DNA of 38,950 nucleotides from an uncultured Acidimicrobiales bacterium (lineage in GTDB: Bacteria; Actinomycetota; Acidimicrobiia; Acidimicrobiales; SHLQ01): the NCBI GenBank assembly GCA_937969345.1, contig CALBVK010000012.1, forward strand, positions 1-38,950. Reading direction: 5' to 3'. Shown in pieces: positions 15,319 through 23,863 of the stretch. The notes beneath the pieces are model-generated. The model saw nothing but the letters and a program-made list of their open reading frames with translations, did not search any database and was not told the origin of the DNA. Position numbers and translations under genes: made by a program. Numbering within the stretch: position 1 is the stretch's first letter; each line of letters opens with the position of its first letter.

Positions 15319-17186
15319 TCCGAAAGAAATTCTCTGCGGAGACTTTCGACGGTCGCGTTCGACGGTGCCAGCTCTTCGAGGATCGCGAGGGTTTCACGGC
15401 CGTCGTCGAGCCGACCGGCCTCTAACTCGACGATCGCGCGGTTGAGCAACGGCTCGATGGCATCTGGGTCGAGGAGGATCGCCCGATTTAGTTTCTCAAT
15501 AGCGGCGTCGCTCCGCCCATCGAGCGCAAGGGCAATGCCATGGTCGGACTGGACCGCGGGGTTGTTTGGATCTAACACGTCGAGCGCGTCGAAGGCGTCG
15601 AGCGCCAGCGCGAGATCGCCTGCGACGTCGGTCCGTCGAGCAATCTCGAGCAGCACCGAGGAGCGCTCGGCAAGGAACGCAGGGTCATTGGGCGACAATT
15701 CGAGACCATGATCGAGACGTTCCAGTGCGGCGCTGAACGCGTCGAGCGTGCCCGGCTCTGTCGCTACTCGGGCGGCGATGAAGTCGTATCGGATGGAGTC
15801 TGGGCGGCGCTCTCTGGCAGCGTCTGCGTGTTCGAGCGACTCGCTCGCCTCCGTCGCGTCGATAGCGTTCTTCACCGCATGGTCGGCGGCGACATCGGAC
15901 AACCCTGCGATTGCGGAGATGGCCGCGAGGATTCCGGCGGTAGCCATAACCACCTGCTTTGAACCCGAGACCGTACGAAAGAGCGGCGGCGGGTAGGTCG
16001 TGCGGCGTGGGCGACGTGCGAGGAGGAGTCCGGCGAAGATCCACAAGACCGGATCGAGTTCGGCGAGCGGAAAGAGGAACAGCTGCTGGACTCCGTAAGC
16101 GAGGATTCCAACGCTGAGAGCTCGGTCGAAGACTTCGTCGGCTCGCATGCGCTGAATGGCGGTGACCCCGAGTCCGAGTTGCAAGAGGAGTAGTCCAATG
16201 CTCGCAGCGAATCCACCCGTGAGTGTCACATCGAGGATCCCGTTGTGCGCCCGGTCGGTGATGACCTCGCGGCCGTAGTCGATCACGTATTGCTCATCGA
16301 CGTGACGGCCAAACACGGTTCGGTAGCCCTCGGGCCCGTGACCAGTGACGCCGAACGTCGCGGTATCGGTCAGGGCTCGAGCGCCGACCTGCCACTCATC
16401 GAGCCGGCCAGCAACGACGCCGGAGTCGAGCTCGCCCAACGTTGTGGCCCGATCGCCGAGGGGTGTCGCAATCAGAACAATCCCCAGGAGCACCGCGAAC
16501 CCAACGCCGGCTATGAGCTGCCGTCGTTGGATGATGGCGATGAAGACGGCAACGACAAAGCCGACCCACGCCGCCCGCGATTCGGAAAGGCCGAGCGCGA
16601 TAAGGCCGAGCAGTCCGCTGGCGCCGCTGCACAAGCGAATCGCTCGGTTCGCCGTCGTATCGAAGGCCAGTGATGCCGAGACCGGTATGAGTAGCGCCAT
16701 GGCCGCACCGAGGTATGCCGGCTGCCCGAATGGACCGCCGGCTCGATCGCCGGCGAACGCCGAGTCGAACCAGCCCACGCCGAACGACTCGAGAATCGCC
16801 CACACGCCCGCTGCGGCCGTCGACCACATCGCGCCGCCGCGTACGGGGCGAATGATGGAATTTGGGTAGAGCGAACTCGCGGCGAAGAGTCCAACGAGTA
16901 GAAACCAAGTGACCAGTCCAAAGTGCCGTTCGGGTGTTCCGATGAGGGCGGTCCATTTGTCGGTGGCCAGGACCGTCGACACGGTCATGGCCGCGATCAG
17001 GATGGTCCACCCGAGAACAGTCCAGCGCGGGAGAGGCTGCGGTCGCTGATCTCCGGCTCCGTAGGAGATGGCGATGGCGAGAAAGCCAAGAGCGGAGATC
17101 AGAGCGAACCGGAGCGGACCGAAACGGTCCCATCCGAAAGGGTCGACCGCGAGGACCGACGCCATGAGCAGAGCGGCGAAGCGCAT
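15315..17186 (-). CDS. O-antigen ligase-like polytopic membrane protein with C-terminal TPR domain
   Basis: A 623-residue protein. The first roughly 420 residues hold about ten to twelve transmembrane helices with a periplasmic loop containing GHGPEGYRTVFGRHVDEQYV and RAHNGILDVTLTGGFAASIG, the pattern of Wzy_C/O-antigen ligase-like enzymes (WaaL, PglL, Wzy). These transfer lipid-linked glycans to acceptors. Residues about 440-615 form tetratricopeptide-like helix pairs (ALERLDHGLELSPNDPAFLA, LNRAILLDPDAIEPLLNRAI). An actinobacterium has no lipopolysaccharide, so the acceptor may be a wall polymer or protein. Its start codon overlaps the MocR stop by one base (TGATG), and its stop overlaps the sigma-factor start (ATGA), so the three are tightly coupled. 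Confidence 0.85.
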   Translation of the reverse strand: MRFAALLMASVLAVDPFGWDRFGPLRFALISALGFLAIAISYGAGDQRPQPLPRWTVLGWTILIAAMTVSTVLATDKWTALIGTPERHFGLVTWFLLVGLFAASSLYPNSIIRPVRGGAMWSTAAAGVWAILESFGVGWFDSAFAGDRAGGPFGQPAYLGAAMALLIPVSASLAFDTTANRAIRLCSGASGLLGLIALGLSESRAAWVGFVVAVFIAIIQRRQLIAGVGFAVLLGIVLIATPLGDRATTLGELDSGVVAGRLDEWQVGARALTDTATFGVTGHGPEGYRTVFGRHVDEQYVIDYGREVITDRAHNGILDVTLTGGFAASIGLLLLQLGLGVTAIQRMRADEVFDRALSVGILAYGVQQLFLFPLAELDPVLWIFAGLLLARRPRRTTYPPPLFRTVSGSKQVVMATAGILAAISAIAGLSDVAADHAVKNAIDATEASESLEHADAARERRPDSIRYDFIAARVATEPGTLDAFSAALERLDHGLELSPNDPAFLAERSSVLLEIARRTDVAGDLALALDAFDALDVLDPNNPAVQSDHGIALALDGRSDAAIEKLNRAILLDPDAIEPLLNRAIVELEAGRLDDGRETLAILEELAPSNATVESLRREFLSE

Positions 17187-18511
17187 CAGCGTCCCGCAGC
17201 GTCGGTGATCGCATCGGCGATTCGTTCGACGTCGTCATCGAGCGCGCTAATGGTCAGGCGAATGTGCGGAGTGGACTGATCGACCTGGAATGGGTGTCCT
17301 GGTGCCACGCCGATACCGACGGCGGCGAGAGCGACCGTTGCTCGTTGCTCGTCACGCACGGGCACCCAGAGGTTCAGGCCGGTCGATTCGGGGACCGCGA
17401 GTCCGCGTGCGGTGAGGGCATCGAATAGCGACGCTCGACGAGTGGCGTAGGTGTCTACAGCGTGGCGGACCGACCGTTCCACCCCGTCATCTCCGAGCAT
17501 CTCGGCGAGCAACCGTTGGGTGAGGCGAGAGGTCCAGCCCGGACCGAGTTGGCGGCGGTCGACAATCGTCGCGACCAGTTCCTCGGGTCCGGCGAGTGCG
17601 GCGATCCGAAGGTCGGGGCCATGGGTCTTGGAGAACGACTGAATGCGCACGGTCTGGTGAGGGTGAGACGACCCGACGCTGCGGAACTCGCGGCTGGGAT
17701 TCCAGCCCTGAGCATCCTCGATGACGAGCGTTTGGGTGCCACCAACGATCGAAGCGATCTTCTCGAGGCGTTCGTTGCTCACTTGCGCACCCGTTGGATT
17801 ATGAGGCCCGGTCTGGATGACCACAGCTCGCGGACCCTGGACCATGGTGGCAGCGAGGGCATCGGCATCGATACCGCTTCCGTCCACGGGAACGCCAACG
17901 ATCGTTGCTCCGACGGACTCGAGCGTGTCGAGCAACGGGGGATAGGTCGGGTCCTCAACCACGACGACGTCACCGAGCGATATGAGCGATCGCATGGTGC
18001 GCTCGAAGCCATCGAGAGCACCGTCGACGATCGTAAGTGCGGGAGGGTCGTACGGCCACAGGTTGCGAAGTTCGACGTCGAGTACGTCGAGCACCGACGG
18101 GTCGACATAGGAAGTCACGGCGAGGTCGGCACTGATACGGGCGAGGACATCGCCGATGTTCGGCAGTAAGCGCGGATCCGGTGTGCCGGTGCTCAAGTCG
18201 ACGGGAAGTGTTCCTGGCTCGACCGGGACCTGCCAGTAACGAGAACGCCCCTGGGCGAGCTGGGCCCTCACGGTCGTCCCGCGTCGACGGTCGGTTTCGA
18301 TCATGCCGTGCGCTGCCATGACCGACCACGCCTCGGAGATCGTCGTCGTACTGACGCCGAGGTGCGACGCCACAGATCGGATCGGAGGGAGCTTGTCGCC
18401 GTGGTGCAACGTGCCCCGTTGCACGAGCGCACCGAACGCTTTTGCGATCGATTCCGCACCGCGATCGGACAGAAGCGGGTCGAGCTCCGAGAGAATTTTT
18501 GTATACGACAA
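17186..18511 (-). CDS. MocR/PdxR-type GntR regulator with aminotransferase domain
   Basis: A 441-residue chimeric regulator. The N-terminal GntR winged helix (about 10-85) includes GDKLPPIRSVASHLGVSTTT then ISEAWSVMAAHGMIETDRRRGT. The remainder is a fold-type I aminotransferase that binds pyridoxal phosphate: DPTYPPLLDTLE, QTGPHNPTGAQVS, IEDAQGW and the Schiff-base lysine K295 in SFSKTHGPDLR. The reading frame begins at TTG 18511, with AAGG seven bases upstream and no ATG/GTG nearby, so TTG is the probable start. It is first in a four-gene overlapping string and divergent from mmsA. Palindromes at 18498-18534 are candidate operators. The controlled gene could be mmsA, the operon, or both. Confidence 0.88.
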   Translation of the reverse strand: MSYTKILSELDPLLSDRGAESIAKAFGALVQRGTLHHGDKLPPIRSVASHLGVSTTTISEAWSVMAAHGMIETDRRRGTTVRAQLAQGRSRYWQVPVEPGTLPVDLSTGTPDPRLLPNIGDVLARISADLAVTSYVDPSVLDVLDVELRNLWPYDPPALTIVDGALDGFERTMRSLISLGDVVVVEDPTYPPLLDTLESVGATIVGVPVDGSGIDADALAATMVQGPRAVVIQTGPHNPTGAQVSNERLEKIASIVGGTQTLVIEDAQGWNPSREFRSVGSSHPHQTVRIQSFSKTHGPDLRIAALAGPEELVATIVDRRQLGPGWTSRLTQRLLAEMLGDDGVERSVRHAVDTYATRRASLFDALTARGLAVPESTGLNLWVPVRDEQRATVALAAVGIGVAPGHPFQVDQSTPHIRLTISALDDDVERIADAITDAAGR

Positions 18512-18568
18512 AGTAAGCCTTGTGTTCGCGACAACTACAACAATACGCTCGTTCGGGAAGCAACGAAA
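18498..18568. promoter_or_regulatory. mocR/mmsA intergenic control region with TTGT...ACAA palindromes
   Basis: Two inverted repeats with the same half-site lie here: TTTGT-ATACG-ACAAA (18498-18512), overlapping the mocR TTG start codon, and TTGT-GTTCGCG-ACAA (18520-18534). On the minus strand TTTCGT (18568-18563), 17 bases and TATTGT (18545-18540) form a plausible mocR promoter whose downstream side carries both repeats. This would allow autoregulation. The repeats are short and the promoter is a weak match, so the call is tentative. Confidence 0.45.
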
Positions 18569-18579
18569 GAAGACGGAAC

Positions 18580-20067
18580 GTGGACACGATTCAGCATCTG
18601 ATCAATGGACAAATGGTCGCCGGCACGTCCGGGCAGACCAAGCCGGTCTTCAACCCAGCGACAGGCGAGCAAACCCGTGAGGTCGCGCTCGCTTCGGTCG
18701 AAGACGTCGACCTCGCGGTGCAAACCTCCCAGAAGGCGTACGAAGAGTGGCGCCACGTAAGCATCGCTCGTCGTACCAAGCTCATGTACGCGTTTCGCAA
18801 TCTCGTCGAAGCAAACGTCGACGAAATCGCCCGCCGGCTGACCGCCGAGCACGGCAAGGTCCTGTCCGATTCAGCTGGCGAGGTCGCCCGCGGTCTCGAG
18901 AACATCGAGTTCGCGTGCGGCATGGCCGAAGCGCTCAAGGGCAGCATCAGCGAGAACGCGTCGACAGGCGTCGACGTTCAGACCGTGCGTCGCCCGCTCG
19001 GTGTTGTCGCCGGGATCACCCCGTTCAACTTCCCGGCGATGATCCCGCTCTGGACGATTCCAAACGCCATCGCAGCCGGTAACGGCTTCATTCTCAAGCC
19101 GTCCGAGCGCGACCCATCCACGCCGATGTTCATCGCCGAGCTGTTCCACGAAGCTGGATTCCCCGATGGCCTGCTCAACGTGGTCAACGGCGACAAGGTC
19201 GCCGTCGACGCACTGCTCGAGCACGATCTCGTCAAGGCCATCAGCTTCGTTGGCTCGACCCCGATCGCGAAGTACATCTACTCAACCGCAGCCGAGAACG
19301 GCAAGCGCGTCCAGGCGCTCGGCGGCGCAAAGAACCACATGGTCGTCCTCCCAGACGCCGACATCGATCTGGCTGCCGACGCTGCGGTATCGGCTGGTTA
19401 CGGCTCGGCGGGCGAGCGCTGCATGGCGATCTCGGTCATCGTGGCTGTCGGCGATTCGGCAGATCCGCTGATCGAGGCGATTCGCCAACGCACGGACAAC
19501 TTGGTGATCGGCGATGGCACCGATGCCGCCAGCGAGATGGGTCCGCTCATCACCGCTGAACACCGCGATCGCGTCGCTGGATACATCGAAGCCGGTGCCG
19601 CCGATGGCGCCGACGTCGTGGTCGATGGTCGTACCCGGCAATTCGAGGGTGACGGGTTCTTCCTTGGTGTGAGCCTGCTCGACAACGTCACGACCGATAT
19701 GAGCGTGTACACCGACGAGATCTTTGGCCCCGTTCTCAGCGTGGTGCGCGTCGATACTTTTGCCGAGGCCATCGACATGATCGAGAAGAACCAATGGGGC
19801 AACGGCACCGCGGTATTCACCCGCGACGGTGGTGCTGCCCGCCGCTTCCAGGAAGAGGTCGAAGCGGGCATGGTCGGCATTAACGTCCCGGTCCCCGTGC
19901 CGGTCGGCTACCACAGCTTCGGCGGCTGGAACGACAGCTTCTTCGGTGACACGACCATGTACGGCCCCGAGGGTATGCGGTTCTACACCCGCCCAAAGGT
20001 CACGACCACCCGCTGGCCCGACCCAGCAACGAGCACCGTCGACCTCGGTTTCCCAACGAACCAGTAG
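18580..20067 (+). CDS. mmsA: Methylmalonate-semialdehyde dehydrogenase (CoA-acylating)
   Basis: A 495-residue aldehyde dehydrogenase of the MMSDH type, which converts methylmalonate or malonate semialdehyde plus CoA and NAD+ to propionyl- or acetyl-CoA in valine, beta-alanine and inositol catabolism. Subfamily marks are IQHLINGQMVAGTSGQTKPV, VVAGITPFNFPAMIPLWTIP, LKPSERDP, ISFVGSTPIAKYIY, ALGGAKNHMVVLPDADIDLA and the nucleophile C281 in GSAGERCMAIS. The general-base glutamate of ordinary aldehyde dehydrogenases is absent, as expected in CoA-dependent members. GTG 18580 is chosen because homology starts directly after it; the in-frame ATG at 18520 would add a non-homologous leader. It is divergent from the MocR regulator and ends in a strong hairpin terminator. 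Confidence 0.93.
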   Translation: MDTIQHLINGQMVAGTSGQTKPVFNPATGEQTREVALASVEDVDLAVQTSQKAYEEWRHVSIARRTKLMYAFRNLVEANVDEIARRLTAEHGKVLSDSAGEVARGLENIEFACGMAEALKGSISENASTGVDVQTVRRPLGVVAGITPFNFPAMIPLWTIPNAIAAGNGFILKPSERDPSTPMFIAELFHEAGFPDGLLNVVNGDKVAVDALLEHDLVKAISFVGSTPIAKYIYSTAAENGKRVQALGGAKNHMVVLPDADIDLAADAAVSAGYGSAGERCMAISVIVAVGDSADPLIEAIRQRTDNLVIGDGTDAASEMGPLITAEHRDRVAGYIEAGAADGADVVVDGRTRQFEGDGFFLGVSLLDNVTTDMSVYTDEIFGPVLSVVRVDTFAEAIDMIEKNQWGNGTAVFTRDGGAARRFQEEVEAGMVGINVPVPVPVGYHSFGGWNDSFFGDTTMYGPEGMRFYTRPKVTTTRWPDPATSTVDLGFPTNQ

Positions 20068-20091
20068 CCCGTCGAACGAGTCGAAAACGAC

Positions 20092-20130
20092 AAACGCCGC
20101 CAGCAAGCTCGGAGCTCGCTGGCGGCGTTT
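20092..20130. terminator. Bidirectional intrinsic terminator between mmsA and the RDD gene
   Basis: AAACGCCGCCAGC (20092-20104) pairs perfectly with GCTGGCGGCGTTT (20118-20130) around a 13-base loop. This gives a 13-bp GC-rich stem flanked by A and T runs on either side. It sits between two convergent genes and can serve both strands. Confidence 0.9.
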
Positions 20131-20153
20131 CGCGTGTTATTGGTCGTGCAGAT

Positions 20154-20652
20154 CTAGAACGGGTTTCCGTCCGGGAAGATCGGCATGAGTTCGCCCTTGG
20201 GAACCTGAATGACTTGGTTATCGAGAATCTTGTCGTACAAGGTTTTCTTCTCGCCATCCCACAACATCCACAGGCCGCCGATGTAGCAGAACGAGTTCAA
20301 CACGTTCGATAGCAGCCACCGGATAACGGCTCCGCCAAGACCAACCGGTGCGCCGGTGTTGCTGACGACCTTGATGCCCTGAAGGCGCTTGCCTGGTGTT
20401 TGGCCGTGCTTGCCGATACCACCGACGTAGATACACCGCAGCGGCGAGTACGACGAGGTACAGCAAGATGCCGAGAAGCAACCCGAGTACATCGCTAATG
20501 GCGCCGATGATGGCGAGCACGATCACCACCGGAATCAACATTGCAAACATGATGGCCGCGTCGATCAGAACGGCGATGAGCCGCTGTCCGAAGGTGGCCG
20601 GTGTACCAGCCATGCCCATTGCAGGTGGTGGGGCTGATGGAAAGTCGCTCAT
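20154..20652 (-). pseudogene. RDD family membrane protein, frameshifted
   Basis: Two minus-strand frames together make one RDD protein of about 165 residues. The first (ATG 20652) gives MSDFPSAPPPAMGMAGTPAT, FGQRLIAVLIDAAIMFAMLI and two helices ending LVVLAAAVYL. The second frame, ending at 20154, continues YVGGIGKHGQTPGKRLQGIK, VIRWLLSNVLN and YDKILDNQVIQVP, which carries the RDD-defining GxTPGKRLxGIKV motif. The switch falls at about 20420-20435, where the reading frame moves by one base (GTGTAT/CTACGTC). RDD proteins are three-helix membrane proteins of mostly unknown function, sometimes with Na+/H+ antiport activity. This is either a real disruption, a programmed shift or a one-base assembly error; the sequence on both sides is otherwise intact. 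Confidence 0.75.
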
Positions 20653-20803
20653 GTAATTGGTCCCGTCCTTACAGGTGGGACGGCGACTCGCCGCCCTCGG
20701 TTTTCTTACCGATTGTCTAGCACCCGGGCTCCATTCCATGTCGATCCGAGCTCATTGTCCGTTCCGTAGTTCGGGGCAGCGATTGCTGTGCTACACACAG
20801 AGG

Positions 20804-22219
20804 ATGAGTAGACCTACAACCCTCGGAGAGCTCGTCGCGTCGGGATGGACCTCGGTTCCCGTCGCAGAAGAACTGCGTCGCAACGCAATCGAACGGATTC
20901 GCAACGGCGAGTCCCTCGTCGCCGAAGTGCTCGGTTACGAAGACACGGTGCTTCCCCAGTTGGAGAACGCGCTGCTCGCTGGTCACGACGTGATCTTTCT
21001 CGGCGAACGCGGTCAGGCCAAGACCCGAATGATTCGAAGCCTCACCGATCTCCTCGACGAGTGGATGCCGATCGTGGCTGGCTCCGAGATCAACGACGAT
21101 CCGCTCAATCCCGTGTCGGCCCACGCACGGACCCTCGTTGCCGAGAAGGGCGACGACACCCCGATCGATTGGGTTCACCGCGACGAGCGCTACGGCGAGA
21201 AGCTCGCAACCCCCGACACATCGATTGCCGACCTCATTGGCGAAGTCGATCCAATCAAGGTCGCCGAGGGCCGGTACCTCAGCGACGAACTGACGTTGCA
21301 CTACGGCATGGTTCCTCGAACCAACCGCGGCATCTTTGCGTTGAACGAGCTACCCGATCTGTCCGAGCGAATTCAGGTCGGCCTGCTCAATGTGCTTGAG
21401 GAGCGCGATGTTCAGATTCGCGGCTACAAGGTACGCCTCCCGCTCGATGTCGTGCTGTTCGCTTCGGCGAACCCAGAGGACTACACGAACCGCGGACGAA
21501 TCATCACGCCGCTCAAGGACCGGTTCGGATCACAGATCCGGACGCACTACCCGCTCGACGTCGAGACGGAGATGACGATCGTCAGTCAGGAAGCGGTCCT
21601 GCCTCCCGCCGACGTCGTGGATGTTCGGGTTCCCGAGTTCATGCTCGAGATTGTTTCCGAGTTCTCCCAGCAAGCCCGTCAGTCCAGCCAGATCAGCCAG
21701 CGCTCGGGCGTATCGGTGCGCCTCAGCGTTGCGAACTATGAGGCGATCGTCGCGAACGCCATTCGCCGGAGCCTGTCCGCTGGCCACGATGTTGCCGTGC
21801 CCCGCGTCGGTGACTTGTCGGCTATTGCGGCGACGACCTCGGGCAAGATCGAGGTCGAAGCGTTCGAGGACGGTAGTGAAGGTCGCGTTATCGATGCACT
21901 CGTGCGGTCCTCGGTGCACACGACCTTCGTCGATTCGGTCGACCCGACCTTGCACGGCGCGATCGTCGACGCGTTCGAGAACGGAGTCACGGTCGACGTT
22001 GGAGCCGATGTCTCTCCGGACGCGTACGTGCAGTTGCTCGCCGAGGTGCCGTCATTACAACCAGCGGTCGATGCACTGTTCGAGGGCGACGACGTCGATG
22101 CGAGCCACCCTGCGGTCGTGGCTTCTGCGATCGAGCTCATCCTCGAGGGGTTGCATCTCGCGAAGCGCCTCAACAAGAACGTCCATGGCGGATCTGCACA
22201 GTATCGAGGCCGCAACTAG
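20804..22219 (+). CDS. MoxR/Mg-chelatase-subunit-I-like AAA+ ATPase
   Basis: A 471-residue AAA+ ATPase resembling mycobacterial Rv0958 (recalled as about 460 residues). The Walker A is the variant GERGQAKTRM (about 63-72). The sensor region is GIFALNELPDLSERIQVGLL with Walker-B-like FALNEL, then LNVLEERDVQIRGYKVRLPL and FASANPEDYTNRGRIITPLK plus DRFGSQI, as in MoxR and BchI/ChlI ATPases. The C-terminal third is helical. Such ATPases normally act with a VWA-domain partner as a chaperone or metal-insertion machine. The matching VWA gene lies at 31824-33851 in this window rather than adjacent. ATG 20804 is chosen because homology starts there; TACACA lies six bases before it. Confidence 0.85.
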   Translation: MSRPTTLGELVASGWTSVPVAEELRRNAIERIRNGESLVAEVLGYEDTVLPQLENALLAGHDVIFLGERGQAKTRMIRSLTDLLDEWMPIVAGSEINDDPLNPVSAHARTLVAEKGDDTPIDWVHRDERYGEKLATPDTSIADLIGEVDPIKVAEGRYLSDELTLHYGMVPRTNRGIFALNELPDLSERIQVGLLNVLEERDVQIRGYKVRLPLDVVLFASANPEDYTNRGRIITPLKDRFGSQIRTHYPLDVETEMTIVSQEAVLPPADVVDVRVPEFMLEIVSEFSQQARQSSQISQRSGVSVRLSVANYEAIVANAIRRSLSAGHDVAVPRVGDLSAIAATTSGKIEVEAFEDGSEGRVIDALVRSSVHTTFVDSVDPTLHGAIVDAFENGVTVDVGADVSPDAYVQLLAEVPSLQPAVDALFEGDDVDASHPAVVASAIELILEGLHLAKRLNKNVHGGSAQYRGRN

Positions 22220-22228
22220 GCCATTGGG

Positions 22229-22245
22229 AATCGCGTCACGCGATT
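22229..22245. promoter_or_regulatory. Palindrome upstream of the DUF4173 pair
   Basis: AATCGCGTCACGCGATT is a perfect inverted repeat (seven-base arms around TCA) ten bases after the AAA+ ATPase stop codon and before the membrane-protein pair. No T-tract follows, so it is not a typical terminator. It may be an operator or an mRNA hairpin. Confidence 0.4.
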
Positions 22246-22318
22246 GCAACGACATCTTTACGGGACATTTTGCCCCGGTGGTGCCTACTGTGCGTGACAA
22301 GGCGTAGGAGGCGATGTC

Positions 22319-23863
22319 GTGACAGAGGGCCAGCAACCACCACCACCCGAGGCGGGTACGAAGACCACCGCGGTGGCAACACCAACAAGTGGGGTGACGC
22401 CAGCAGAACCACCATCCCCGCAGGTGTTTCCGCTGCGAGAAGACAAACCGATCGCGACGTGGACCGAGGTCGGTTTGATCGTCGCTGCGGGGTTCATGGG
22501 CAACCTCGCATTGCGGTCATCGATTGCCACAGCTGCGGCAAGCATGGCCATCATCTTGGTCATCGCAGCTCTGTTCGCTTCGGGGCGTGTGTTCCAAAAG
22601 GGCACTCTCGGACTCGTTCTTCTCGCGGCGATCCTGATGCCGTGGCTCACCATTCGAGCGGACCCATCGCTTACCGCTGTCACCACGGCGATGATCGTTG
22701 TCTTGCTCGCAATTGCCGCAGGCATCACCATGCACGGGTCGGTATTCAATAGTTCGGTTCGGGAACACGCGTCGCATGTTGGTTCGATCGTGTACGAGTG
22801 GATCTACGGTTTCGCCATGGTGCAGCGGCTTGTCGCGTTGGCGACAAAGGATCAGCGCGCGACACCGTTGTTGCGCGGTATCGCTGTGGCTGTTCCGGTC
22901 CTCATCGTGTTCACCACGCTGTTGGCTTCCGCCGACGAGGTGTTTGCTCGGTTCTTGCTTATTGGAAACCTGCCGTCACTGATTGGCCACATAGTCCTGA
23001 CAGCCGTGGTCGCAGGTGGTCTGTTCGTGTTTGTGAGCCGCTCGGCGCATGAGACTCGCGCTCCGTCGGACCCGGTGAACATTCGACTGCTCGGTCCCGT
23101 TGAGATCACGATGATCCTGGGCGGATTGGTTCTGCTCTTCGGCGCCTTTGTGGCGACCCAGGTGGTTGTCGCTGCTGGCGGAGCAAGCCATGTGCTCGAG
23201 ACCGAAGGGCTTACTCAGGCCGACCACGCTCGCCGTGGTTTCTTTCAGTTGCTGTGGGTTGCTGGCCTAGCCGTTGCGCTCGTTGGAACGCTGCGAGCAG
23301 TGCGCGTGCAAGATCCCGAACGCGGCACCGACCGGTTCACGCCGCTCGCGTTGGTGACGCTCGTGCTCACCCTCGTCATCGCCGCGGTAAGCATTCAGCG
23401 TCTCAGCCTCTACATCGGGTCCTTTGGACTGACCCCGCTTCGTGTCTGGGCGCTCGCTGGGGCTGGAGCGGTGGCGGTTGCGATAGCGCTGTTCGCAGCG
23501 TCTATCGCCGGCGTCCGAGCCGATCGAAGCTGGTACCCGGGCGCCGTGCTTATGTTGGCATTCGCGCTCGTTCTTGGTCTGAACGTCGCCAATCCCGACC
23601 GCATCGTGGCCGAGTACAACATGCATCACTCGGCCGAGCTCGACACCTATGCGCTCAGCAAGCTGAGCGACGATGCCGTCACCTCCATCATTTCCGAGCT
23701 CGATACGTTGCCGCAGGCTCAACGGGCCGACGTCACGTCTCGGTTGTGCGTACGGCTCGACCGTCAGACGAACTATGGGTTCCTCGAGTACAACCGCAGC
23801 TCCTCTTCGGCTGACGCAGCGCTCGATGCGCTGTGCGGTACCCGACCCACACTCGGCGACTAA
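22319..23863 (+). CDS. DUF4173/DUF4153-type polytopic membrane protein (first of two)
   Basis: A 514-residue membrane protein. A proline-rich cytoplasmic N-terminus (about 1-45) precedes about twelve transmembrane helices and a C-terminal extracytoplasmic tail. The tail has NPDRIVAEYNMHHSAELDTY then LSKLSDDAVTSI, the characteristic N..h.....D..YL..L..DA.p.l motif of DUF4153/4173 proteins. The GTG start at 22319 has a consensus AGGAGG (22306-22311) seven bases upstream. Its TAA stop shares an A with the ATG of a paralogue (TAATG), so both are co-translated. The function of the family is unknown; a two-subunit membrane complex is a reasonable guess. Confidence 0.83.
   Translation: MTEGQQPPPPEAGTKTTAVATPTSGVTPAEPPSPQVFPLREDKPIATWTEVGLIVAAGFMGNLALRSSIATAAASMAIILVIAALFASGRVFQKGTLGLVLLAAILMPWLTIRADPSLTAVTTAMIVVLLAIAAGITMHGSVFNSSVREHASHVGSIVYEWIYGFAMVQRLVALATKDQRATPLLRGIAVAVPVLIVFTTLLASADEVFARFLLIGNLPSLIGHIVLTAVVAGGLFVFVSRSAHETRAPSDPVNIRLLGPVEITMILGGLVLLFGAFVATQVVVAAGGASHVLETEGLTQADHARRGFFQLLWVAGLAVALVGTLRAVRVQDPERGTDRFTPLALVTLVLTLVIAAVSIQRLSLYIGSFGLTPLRVWALAGAGAVAVAIALFAASIAGVRADRSWYPGAVLMLAFALVLGLNVANPDRIVAEYNMHHSAELDTYALSKLSDDAVTSIISELDTLPQAQRADVTSRLCVRLDRQTNYGFLEYNRSSSSADAALDALCGTRPTLGD

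Noticed and set aside
20092-20130. A regulatory operator
   Set aside because: The 13-bp stem with A/T flanks between two convergent genes is better explained as a bidirectional terminator.
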